Of a stretch of DNA of 24,662 nucleotides, positions 1 to 5,690 are shown piece by piece (within the stretch, counting starts at the first letter, position 1; the number at the start of each line of letters is the position of its first letter). Made by a program: the position numbers and the translations under genes. Origin of the DNA: Flexivirga aerilata (GTDB lineage: Bacteria > Actinomycetota > Actinomycetes > Actinomycetales > Dermatophilaceae); contig NZ_JABENB010000004.1 of the NCBI RefSeq assembly GCF_013002715.1, positions 1 through 24,662 on the forward strand. The letters are read 5' to 3'. The notes beneath the pieces were generated by a model that worked only from the letters and a program-made list of their open reading frames with translations, was not told the origin of the DNA and ran no database searches.

Positions 1-1
1 C

Positions 2-74
2 TCGAGGGCCGCTGGCCCACCGCAGAGAAGTACTAATCAATCAGGGCCAGAAACACCGAATTTCGGACACTCCC
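2..74. repeat. Left copy of 73-bp terminal inverted repeat (probable IS end)
   Basis: This stretch is the exact reverse complement of 24589-24661; identity stops at position 75 and, at the outer edge, at position 1. Read outward from the window it begins GGGAGTGTCCGAAATTCGG. The repeat is much longer than the usual 15-40 bp IS inverted repeat, so both sites probably carry the same end of one IS in opposite orientation. The sequence loosely recalls termini of actinobacterial IS256-like elements, but no transposase is visible, so the family is not established. The adjoining gene at 87 has an open frame running into it. Confidence 0.8.
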
Positions 75-86
75 GCCGGGTTTTCA

Positions 87-458
87 ATGATGTGGGTCGG
101 GACCGCAGTGGACGCCTGCCGGCAAGGCATATACGCCACGGTCTCGGACGCTCTGGGAGCATCGCGGGCTTCGGCCATGGCCGAGGCCGAGGCCGCTGGT
201 CTGGGCGATGAGTGGATCGGCAGCGCTAACCGGCTCGTCGACGCCGCAGCCCGGCAAGATTCCGAGGCAGCCAGCGAGGTCGTCAGCGAGATCGCCCAGC
301 GCAGCAATGCTTTCGTGGTCGGCGTCGTCGGTTTTATTGTGGCCGGTCAACGCATGCTGCTGGAGGCCAACGCCGTTCATCAGGGCCGCACCGTGCACGA
401 CCTTTTGGAGCAGGTACGCGAGCAGCTCGCGACTATGCCCGACGATGACTCACGATGA
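87..458 (+). CDS. Hypothetical protein, probably 5'-truncated by the IS end
   Basis: This is a 123-residue protein that I do not recognise. It is rich in Ala, Glu and Val and looks mostly helical. A short hydrophobic stretch near residues 76-88 (FVVGVVGFIVAGQ) could be one membrane segment. No ribosome binding site precedes ATG 87 or ATG 90, and the frame stays open upstream through the whole terminal repeat to the window edge. The real start was therefore probably lost when the IS inserted. Its stop overlaps the start of the nuclease gene (ATGA at 455-458), so the two were translationally coupled. Codon use matches the high-GC neighbours. Confidence 0.55.
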   Translation: MMWVGTAVDACRQGIYATVSDALGASRASAMAEAEAAGLGDEWIGSANRLVDAAARQDSEAASEVVSEIAQRSNAFVVGVVGFIVAGQRMLLEANAVHQGRTVHDLLEQVREQLATMPDDDSR

Positions 459-686
459 AACGTGCAGCAGCTGTTGCCTGTGTCGTCGTCGCGGCTGTGG
501 CGGTGCTGTCCGGGTGCGCATCGACGTCGAACGCCTCGGGGTCGGTCCAGCCGGCTAGGTCCTCAAGCATGGCCAGGTTAGCGACGAGCGGGGGAACGCG
601 GGTACGTGTGACGGCGACGGTCGACGGTGACACCTTTCGCACCGATGTCGACGGTCAGTCACGGAAGATCAGAATCCTCGGGATCA
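455..686 (+). pseudogene. Thermonuclease (SNase-like) lipoprotein, 5' fragment, split by element
   Basis: These 77 codons are the N-terminal part of a secreted staphylococcal-nuclease-fold protein. Residues 1-21 form a lipoprotein signal with lipobox LSGC. The SNase start follows: VRVTATVDGDTFRTD, where DGDT holds the metal-binding Asp, then KIRILGI, where Arg is the first catalytic arginine. Homology stops at Ile codon 683-685, and the frame meets TAG at 692-694, within foreign DNA. The missing part (NAPE onward) is at 11293-11634. Joining base 686 to 11294 gives 573 nt, a 190-residue protein plus stop, in one frame. The intact product would be an extracellular, membrane-anchored nuclease. 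As it stands the fragment lacks most of the fold and should be inactive. Confidence 0.88.
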
Positions 687-694
687 TTCATTAG

Positions 695-1155
695 GCAACT
701 TGGGTGTCGCGATGGCTGGTGTCGGGTCTACCTGGGGCAACCTTTGGATCAGGAAGGGCCTCGCTGTAAACACTGTGGTCCGCCAGACCTCGGCGGCCAG
801 AGTGGGGTCTCTCGGCCCCGATGCTGGCGATGAGAAAAGACGCTGTCCGCGAGCTCTCAGTGGCGGCCCATCGCCGCGGGCGGTGTCACTTTGCAGAACG
901 GGACTGGCTCGTAACCGCGTGCGATGTCCCGCAGATCGCCTGCATCAGCGACACTGCTGAAGGCGCTCAGCCATGCCCCGTGCTCGCGCAGCTCGGCGGC
1001 GAGATCGTCCGGCAACGGCACACACCGCACGTGCCCGCCCAAGGAGGCGACCACGTGTCAACTACCAGGTGATGCCCCAAGACATCCCACTTGAGCTTTG
1101 GCCCGAGCAGTTCGCCCGTTCCACCTTGCTCCGCCAACGGGGTGAACGAAATCAA
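695..1155. other. Left end of the element, no confident gene
   Basis: This 460-bp stretch lies between the left junction and the first cargo gene. It is GC-rich, unlike the cargo. The only coding-like piece is on the minus strand at 857-1054 (65 codons, GTG start), containing GGHVRCVPLPDDLAAELRE. That reads like the middle of a tyrosine recombinase catalytic domain, where a basic residue and VPLP precede a helix. No R, HxxR or Tyr boxes accompany it, so at best it is a decayed recombinase remnant. Sequences needed for recombination at the left end should lie here. Confidence 0.35.
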
Positions 1156-1533
1156 TCAATTGTATCTGCAGTCGGCCCCAGACTCTGTGTTGCCCGTTGT
1201 TTCACAACATGAGCAATGCAAGCTGCCCCCACTCGCACTGCAGTACCAAATGTACCCCCTATGGGCGTAGCAGTAGGAGTAGCTGACGTGACCAGCTCCG
1301 ATCGGATGCGAGAGGTTGCAGCATCCCGGTGATGCAGACGCCTTGGGCGCACCAGCTGTACCGCCAATGATGGCCGCAGACGTTGCTATTCCTGTCGCGG
1401 CGATGCTCTGTATGAGAGGGCGTCTGCGGAGCTTTTCCCTGTAGGATCCACTGCGGTCGCCGACGGCGTTCCGATTTCGCTTCCAAATGCTCAATGTAAT
1501 CACCCGTTCGTACTTGGTTACTTGCAAGGCCAT
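1156..1533 (-). CDS. Secreted eight-cysteine peptide A, Tat-like leader, MauA-like motif
   Basis: This is a 125-residue precursor. The basic N-region ends in RRRPLIQS followed by a hydrophobic Ala/Ile/Thr stretch, a plausible twin-arginine leader, and an ASA cleavage site. The predicted mature part is about 58 residues with eight Cys in the pattern CC-x15-C-x9-C-x8-C-x-CC-x11-C, ending CRYN. It is a paralogue of the peptide at 2954-3289; the Tyr/Trp-rich YIWYCS segment and tail are nearly identical. W-x-C-S-x2-G-x3-C-x-C recalls the Cys-rich part of the methylamine dehydrogenase light chain, but the size and the absence of further Trp argue against an enzyme subunit. It is last in the operon, 44 nt after the membrane gene. 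ATG 1533 has a weak ribosome site. A TTG at 1494 would give the same 25-residue pre-RRR length as peptide B and may be the real start. Confidence 0.75.
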   Translation of the reverse strand: MALQVTKYERVITLSIWKRNRNAVGDRSGSYREKLRRRPLIQSIAATGIATSAAIIGGTAGAPKASASPGCCNLSHPIGAGHVSYSYCYAHRGYIWYCSASGGSLHCSCCETTGNTESGADCRYN

Positions 1534-1577
1534 ACGCGTACTTCGAACAGGAGATGCCCTTGGAGCTCCTATTGTTG

Positions 1578-2150
1578 TCACAACAGGACAGGCAAAACGA
1601 GCCCGCACAGGATGATGGAGAATCCAGACGCGTAGCGCATAGTCCGAAACCACCATCTTTCTCCATCTCCAAGCTGTGGGAGTGCGCACACCGAATATCT
1701 GATGCTTCGGATAGTAATCGCAACCATTGAAACAGTAGCCACTTCTACCAGAATGACCATCGCATATGTTGGATCCAGCAACGTTAACGCGATGAGTGCT
1801 GCCCACAACAGAGAAGTTGTCTTCTGGGTCGTCACGAGCAAGCCGAGGTCGACACCCCAGCGGAGTCCCAACCGACCCGGGCGCAGCACACGTATCAGCG
1901 CTTGAGGCACTTGCCGCCAAATGTGAGGCGTACGACCGTAAGTATCGGCCATCCCAAGAAGCAACAAGATTCCCACCGTGATCGCAAGGCGCGACTCAAC
2001 CCCAATTGCGTCCTCTAGGACATGCCCAAATTTGTCGAGCGCATAACCTACAGCAATAGCGGCGGTTAGCCAACCAACAAAGAGCCCCGTCAAGAAACGT
2101 GTGCCATCCGATCTACTCCGCCGAAGCATAGGGCCGGCGACCCCGGCCAT
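1578..2150 (-). CDS. Polytopic membrane protein, unknown; possibly cut by an in-frame TGA
   Basis: This is a 190-residue protein with about five hydrophobic segments, near residues 19-37, 53-70, 98-122, 126-146 and 171-190. I do not recognise the family. ATG 2150 is preceded by GAGGA at good spacing. In the same frame, ATG 2222 opens a 20-codon stretch (MAILIFCLAGVGAVLQMFSP) that looks like one more membrane helix. It ends in TGA at 2162-2160, three codons before ATG 2150. ATG 2222 lies only 12 nt after the upstream gene's stop, which fits the spacing of this operon. The original protein may therefore have been about 214 residues, with a nonsense mutation (for example CGA to TGA). Its place between two small genes and peptide A suggests export, maturation or self-protection, but this is inference. 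Confidence 0.62.
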   Translation of the reverse strand: MAGVAGPMLRRSRSDGTRFLTGLFVGWLTAAIAVGYALDKFGHVLEDAIGVESRLAITVGILLLLGMADTYGRTPHIWRQVPQALIRVLRPGRLGLRWGVDLGLLVTTQKTTSLLWAALIALTLLDPTYAMVILVEVATVSMVAITIRSIRYSVCALPQLGDGERWWFRTMRYASGFSIILCGLVLPVLL

Positions 2151-2234
2151 GGACTGTCCTCAAGGAGAAAACATCTGAAGCACGGCACCTACGCCCGCGA
2201 GACAGAAGATAAGTATCGCCATGGGATCAAAATG

Positions 2235-2501
2235 TCAGTCCGCGGATCGCACGTAGACGTTTCTGTCATTCAGCTTGCCATGAACAAAGACCGCATTCTT
2301 GGTGCGTTGCACCCCGCGTCCCAAATCAAGCATCTCTACGGAACCCCCGATGTCCACGGATGGTCTGTCAGAGTATTTCGCTACGACGTTCTTGGCTTCG
2401 CCGCCACCTCCAACCGTCAACGCCACTATGACGTCATGGCTACCATCGATGGAGTCGTGGACGAACGCGAATCCTCTGTCTATTGGTGGTGTCCACATCA
2501 T
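2235..2501 (-). CDS. Small hypothetical protein of the peptide operon
   Basis: This 88-residue protein (87 from the second ATG) has no close family that I recognise. It has no signal peptide, membrane segment or Cys, is rich in Val, Gly and Asp, and is predicted by eye to be mostly beta strands, so it is probably cytosolic. A strong AGGGGAAAG ribosome site precedes the double ATG at 2501/2498. It lies 29 nt after the 136-residue gene and before the membrane gene, all on one strand, which places it inside the operon. The coding assignment rests on the ribosome site, spacing and base composition shared with its neighbours, not on homology. Confidence 0.55.
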   Translation of the reverse strand: MMWTPPIDRGFAFVHDSIDGSHDVIVALTVGGGGEAKNVVAKYSDRPSVDIGGSVEMLDLGRGVQRTKNAVFVHGKLNDRNVYVRSAD

Positions 2502-2530
2502 CTTTCCCCTATCTAATAGTACTCAAATTC

Positions 2531-2941
2531 TTAAAGAGGCCGGATGGGTTCCGGTTCTTCGGGTATCGCATGAGGAGCATCGAACATGATGGTCTTCCAC
2601 TCTCCGCGATAGGTATATATCCCGCACTTTGTCTGGGCGCGCAACTTCGACGGTACCCGCGAAGCCGCGACATGCTTGCTAACTTGACCCATGTCGTAGA
2701 TTCCCTGCAGTGAATCCCACACAGTAATACTCATCATCGTCTTGGTTCGCCAGGATGAAATTACCGCGACTCCTCGAAATGCGAGAGCACGCTTCTTCGC
2801 CTGGCGTCGAACCGCGTAATGAAGTAGGCGAATCAATGCGAACGAGTACGCGTTCGGACATTCGAACCGTGTGACAACAATCTGTCCGCGACCGTCTTCG
2901 TGAATGATTCTGTCGCCGTTAGCTACGGAAGGCTCCGTCAT
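2531..2941 (-). CDS. Hypothetical protein, possible dimeric alpha-beta barrel
   Basis: This is a 136-residue cytosolic-looking protein starting 12 nt after the stop of peptide B, with AGAGAAAG seven bases before ATG 2941. The middle (VAVISSWRTKTMMSITVWDS, then HVAASR, then a GIYTYRGEW strand) has the rhythm of ferredoxin-like dimeric alpha-beta barrels such as the antibiotic-biosynthesis or haem-degrading monooxygenase fold, where a strand ending in SxTxWxS precedes a helix. That fold call is weak and made by eye. If right, it could bind a small ligand or act on the peptide precursor. The C-terminus is Pro-rich (PEEPEPIRPL). I see no catalytic motif, and its position directly after peptide B is the best clue to its role. 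Confidence 0.58.
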   Translation of the reverse strand: MTEPSVANGDRIIHEDGRGQIVVTRFECPNAYSFALIRLLHYAVRRQAKKRALAFRGVAVISSWRTKTMMSITVWDSLQGIYDMGQVSKHVAASRVPSKLRAQTKCGIYTYRGEWKTIMFDAPHAIPEEPEPIRPL

Positions 2942-2953
2942 GGTTACTTTCTC

Positions 2954-3289
2954 TTAGTTGTATCTGCAGTCGGCCGCCGACTTTGCGTTGTTCTTCGTTT
3001 CACAACAGGAGCAGTGGACACCACCACTTGTCGAGCAATACCAGATATAGTCCTGGTGCGCGAAGCAGTAGGAGTAGCTGACGTGATTCGGTCCTGACGG
3101 ATGCGCGAGGCTGCAGCACGCTGGCGCTGCTGACGCTTCGGTCGCGTTGGCCGTGCCGGCGATAATTGCTGCAGACGTTGCGATACCTGTCGCTCCGATG
3201 CTCTTCAAGAGTGGACGCCTGCGAACCTTCTTTTCAGAAGAAGCTCGGTCGCAGGCGGGGCCTGTTTGCTGCTGTTTCCTGAACATCAT
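2954..3289 (-). CDS. Secreted eight-cysteine peptide B, Tat-like leader, MauA-like motif
   Basis: This is a 111-residue precursor. A basic cytoplasmic start (MMFRKQQQ) leads to RRRPLLKS and a hydrophobic stretch, matching a Tat leader (RRxLLK), then ASA as the likely cleavage site. The mature part is about 57 residues with eight Cys in the pattern CC-x15-C-x9-C-x7-C-x-CC-x11-C, enough for four disulfides, and ends CRYN. AAGGAG lies before a double ATG (3289 and 3286), and the start overlaps the stop of the MauD-like gene (ATGA), so peptide and oxidoreductase are translationally coupled. That coupling is the strongest sign that the peptide is the MauD/MauE substrate. It differs from peptide A mainly in the loop between Cys4 and Cys5 (one residue shorter) and in the tail. 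Activity is unknown. Confidence 0.8.
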   Translation of the reverse strand: MMFRKQQQTGPACDRASSEKKVRRRPLLKSIGATGIATSAAIIAGTANATEASAAPACCSLAHPSGPNHVSYSYCFAHQDYIWYCSTSGGVHCSCCETKNNAKSAADCRYN

Positions 3290-3897
3290 GCCTGCTCCTT
3301 CACTCGTTCCTCATTTTCCAAACCCTTTGAATCAAGCGTTGAGCGAAGAGCGCGTAGTCGTTCGCGGTCTTCGAGTATTCGAGATTCAAGAGCATCTATG
3401 GATCCAAAATTGTAGGCACTGCGCACGAGTCCGTCTTGGATGTACACCGCGGAAGGACTGGAGTTGATGCCGAGGGATCCGACTACCCAGTTGCCGCCGA
3501 CATCAAGATACGGCCGCAAGTTGGATAGATTGTAAGCATCGATAAAGTCCTGCCCGATACTGGAGGTGGCGGTCGATACAACAATGTGGACGTTGTTGTC
3601 GGCAACAAAGTGCGCATCGTCGTTAAGGGACCTCGCGACAGCGCTGCACGTGCTGCAAATGGAACTGAGGACGATTATGAGTCCTGTTGTCGCGGTGTCA
3701 CGGAGTTCTGGAGGCCAACCGATATCAGTTAAGTCCCGCCTGAAATCCGGTATTGGCTCGACCCAGTCAGATGATTCGGTGGCAGCGGATGGGCCAGATT
3801 CCCTAGATGAAAGTTCTCCAATCATCGCGAACAAGAGGGTCACCGCAATCGCGAGAATAAATACGGCCGCGGTCAGGAGTGTGGTCACAACGGTCAT
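3286..3897 (-). CDS. MauD-like thioredoxin-fold protein, membrane-anchored
   Basis: This 203-residue protein has one N-terminal membrane anchor (about residues 4-26) and an extracytoplasmic thioredoxin-like domain. The redox motif CSTC (81-84) follows the strand TGLIIVLSS, and the cis-Pro loop is near SSPSAV (147-151). MauD proteins are needed for disulfide formation in the methylamine dehydrogenase light chain; this one probably oxidises or isomerises the eight-Cys peptides outside the membrane. I chose ATG 3897 because it overlaps the MauE stop (ATGA); the open frame upstream lies inside the MauE gene. The stop overlaps the peptide B start in the same way. The C-terminus (from about residue 165) is charged and helical, perhaps a coiled coil. 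A TlpA-type reductase is the alternative, but the MauE partner favours MauD. Confidence 0.82.
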   Translation of the reverse strand: MTVVTTLLTAAVFILAIAVTLLFAMIGELSSRESGPSAATESSDWVEPIPDFRRDLTDIGWPPELRDTATTGLIIVLSSICSTCSAVARSLNDDAHFVADNNVHIVVSTATSSIGQDFIDAYNLSNLRPYLDVGGNWVVGSLGINSSPSAVYIQDGLVRSAYNFGSIDALESRILEDRERLRALRSTLDSKGLENEERVKEQA

Positions 3898-4436
3898 GTT
3901 CGGATCCGTTCGAATCTCTGGGATATCGTTTGAAAGACGGACAGTGCCACGTATCGCTCGCTCTGTGCCGCCAGACAAACGAGCGATATTGATGCTAAGC
4001 ATGCGACTACTGCAACGCGTGCGGCATAGTCGATAGGTGCGCATGCCTGAAAGAGGCCATAGATGAGGAGTGCGACGCCGAATGCGGTGTTACGCCAGCC
4101 TAATGAACTGGCGCTTGCTGCTCCAAAACAACCGCATGGCTCCTCGGATCCACGTATTGCACCCAGCGTCCCAGCGATGATGAATAGCGAACCGAGGGCA
4201 GCTAGACCGACTAGCTCCACGAGCACAGTGAAGCCGCGGAATGCTGCCGAAAAAGCTGTTGCCAGCTCGAGCGCGACGAGCGCGAATATCGCCCATCTCT
4301 GCACGTCGATATTTGGAAATAGCTCGTTTACGGAACGGACTACGGGTCCAGGTGACGCCAGTTTTGAAACGCTGGCTCGCACCAATACAACGACAACGAA
4401 AACCGTTAAGACGAGTTCGACGAACCTCCAAGCCAT
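3894..4436 (-). CDS. MauE-like membrane protein (DoxX/MauE family)
   Basis: This 180-residue integral membrane protein has four to five hydrophobic segments (about 5-22, 48-68, 72-96, 116-132, 140-158). The family hallmark CGCFG is at 101-105, after an Arg-Gly-containing loop. MauE works with MauD in making or shuttling disulfides for the MauA subunit, and the CxC pair is the likely redox site. It is first in the operon. ATG 4436 has GGAGG five to six bases upstream, while the longer open frame upstream runs through the promoter. Its stop overlaps the MauD-like start. No mauF, mauB, mauG or other methylamine genes are present, so the pair has been adopted for another substrate, most likely the two Cys-rich peptides downstream. 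Confidence 0.83.
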   Translation of the reverse strand: MAWRFVELVLTVFVVVVLVRASVSKLASPGPVVRSVNELFPNIDVQRWAIFALVALELATAFSAAFRGFTVLVELVGLAALGSLFIIAGTLGAIRGSEEPCGCFGAASASSLGWRNTAFGVALLIYGLFQACAPIDYAARVAVVACLASISLVCLAAQSERYVALSVFQTISQRFERIRT

Positions 4437-4515
4437 TGCTTCCTCCCCAGCAACGGACAAACCCCCGTCGGTGAGCTGTGATGAGCTCGTTGGCAAGGAC
4501 TGTGTTCTTGCTGTC

Positions 4516-4543
4516 AAGCTACTCTTACGTTGACGGATGTCAA
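4516..4543 (-). promoter_or_regulatory. Candidate promoter of the mauE-mauD-peptide operon with repeated TGTCAAG
   Basis: Read on the minus strand, TTGACA (4543-4538) is followed by a 16-nt spacer and TAGCTT (4521-4516), a plausible sigma-A-type promoter about 80 nt before ATG 4436. The -35 box is one arm of a short palindrome (TTGAC-GGAT-GTCAA, 4530-4543). TGTCAAG occurs twice in the same orientation (4512-4518 and 4538-4544). Such repeats could bind a regulator acting on both this operon and the divergent lipoprotein gene. No regulator gene is present in the cargo. Confidence 0.4.
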
Positions 4544-4587
4544 GACTTCGCTGTGGTTGGATGGCTGGTGGAGGAGGAGGTGCGAGG

Positions 4588-5127
4588 ATGGATCGACGAG
4601 CGGTTAAGGCTGGCAGCGTGGCGGTCGCCGCCATCGCAATGACATTAAGTGGTTGCTCGAGCAGTGAGGCGAATCACCCTGGGAACACTGGGGGTTCGTC
4701 CATTTCGAGCGCTGTGGAGACGCGCTCGACGCACGAGGCTGAGGCAGCGGGGTCGCGAGGATGTCAGGCACCCTCAAAATCGGTCCTCCCGCAGTGGGCG
4801 GGCGCTGTGATGAGCACTCCAAGTGCGCCGCGGGCGCACTTGACAGGGAGTCAAGGTCGGATTGTGGCGGTCCCCTTCGGGTGGCCTTTACAAGGAGGTG
4901 CGAAGTCCGATCCGGACCGGGCGAATAAGATTCTGTGGATCGCTCGGTCGTCAGGGAGCGGGCCACTTCGGATTAAAGCTGTGGACCAGAAGAGCGGTAT
5001 GGAAGTAACCCGCGTGTTGACTGATGGTCCTGGACCGTCCTACGTCACGATGCCGCGCCCGGGGTGCTGGAAATTCAATCTCTCGTGGTCTGGGCAGACG
5101 GACCATCTATTCGTTCGCTACTATTGA
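4588..5127 (+). CDS. Secreted lipoprotein, divergent from the peptide operon (candidate immunity)
   Basis: This 179-residue predicted lipoprotein has a basic start (MDRRAVK), a hydrophobic stretch, and lipobox LSGC at 20-23 followed by a Ser/Gly-rich linker. The C-terminal domain (about residues 75-179) looks beta-rich and ends in RPGCWKFNLSWSGQTDH, a pattern seen in uncharacterised actinobacterial lipoproteins. Two Cys outside the lipobox may form a disulfide. ATG 4588 was chosen over 4537 or 4561 because an AGGAGGT-type ribosome site lies six bases before it. It shares the divergent promoter region with the operon and lies inside the element. A surface lipoprotein beside a secreted peptide cluster fits immunity or peptide binding, but nothing in the sequence proves this. 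Confidence 0.72.
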   Translation: MDRRAVKAGSVAVAAIAMTLSGCSSSEANHPGNTGGSSISSAVETRSTHEAEAAGSRGCQAPSKSVLPQWAGAVMSTPSAPRAHLTGSQGRIVAVPFGWPLQGGAKSDPDRANKILWIARSSGSGPLRIKAVDQKSGMEVTRVLTDGPGPSYVTMPRPGCWKFNLSWSGQTDHLFVRYY

Positions 5128-5258
5128 GCACTCTTCGCAGTGCGCCGAGATGGCGTTGGTGCGTCTCCCAATCTGGTGTAGAGGCCTCAGCGCCAAGGAG
5201 TCGACTGTTAATCCGATAGCAGGTACGTACTGCGTCGTCGGTGATGAAGGACGCCGAG

Positions 5259-5690
5259 CTACTTGCTAGGCGCGGTCTGTGGCTTTGGCAGGCGCTGGAC
5301 CTGTCGTAGCTGGGCGATCTCGGCACGTGCTTGCTGAAGCTCGAGGGAGAGCTCAGTAGCGACTTTGACGAGAGTCGTGGTGGTCTGCCGTCCGGCGTCG
5401 AGTTGTCTTCGCAGGTCAGCGTTTTCAGTCTTGAGCGCACGGTTTTCGTCGGCAACCTGCGCGATGGATGCTGGTGTCTGATGCTGAGCTTTGGCACGGG
5501 TCTGAAAGTCGTCGACGAGGTTCTTGTGGTCGCCGTAGACGACATCGCGCCGGAGCCCCGATTCGGTGATGAGTTCTGTGCTGGTGAGTCGTCCGCTGGT
5601 GGATCGAAGGGGTGTGCCGTCCAGTAGGCGTTGCGCGGCCGCGGTCAGGTCGCGGCGTTCCGTTTCCAGGTCCCGTTTGCGGCGGCTCAC
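5259..5690 (-). CDS. Coiled-coil recombinase partner (TnpC / DUF6262-like)
   Basis: This 143-residue basic protein has a likely small DNA-binding N-terminal half (starting MSRRKRDLE, with STELITESGLRRDVVYG resembling a winged-helix turn) and a long coiled coil from about residue 75 to 133 (ENRALKTENADLRRQLD, then ELSLELQQARAEIAQLR). Proteins of this size and shape accompany tyrosine recombinase trios and resemble Tn554 TnpC, which influences orientation and efficiency of transposition. The GTG start at 5690 overlaps the stop of the third recombinase (GTGA). It is the last gene of the four-gene recombination operon. The exact Pfam family could not be tested. Confidence 0.72.
   Translation of the reverse strand: MSRRKRDLETERRDLTAAAQRLLDGTPLRSTSGRLTSTELITESGLRRDVVYGDHKNLVDDFQTRAKAQHQTPASIAQVADENRALKTENADLRRQLDAGRQTTTTLVKVATELSLELQQARAEIAQLRQVQRLPKPQTAPSK

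Noticed and set aside
2160..2162. In-frame TGA as a selenocysteine codon
   Set aside because: No selenocysteine insertion hairpin is evident, the context is a membrane-helix end, and a downstream ATG has a good ribosome site.
2954..3289. Peptide B as a true methylamine dehydrogenase light chain
   Set aside because: The mature part is only about 57 residues, the cofactor tryptophans are absent, and no heavy chain or mauG gene is present.
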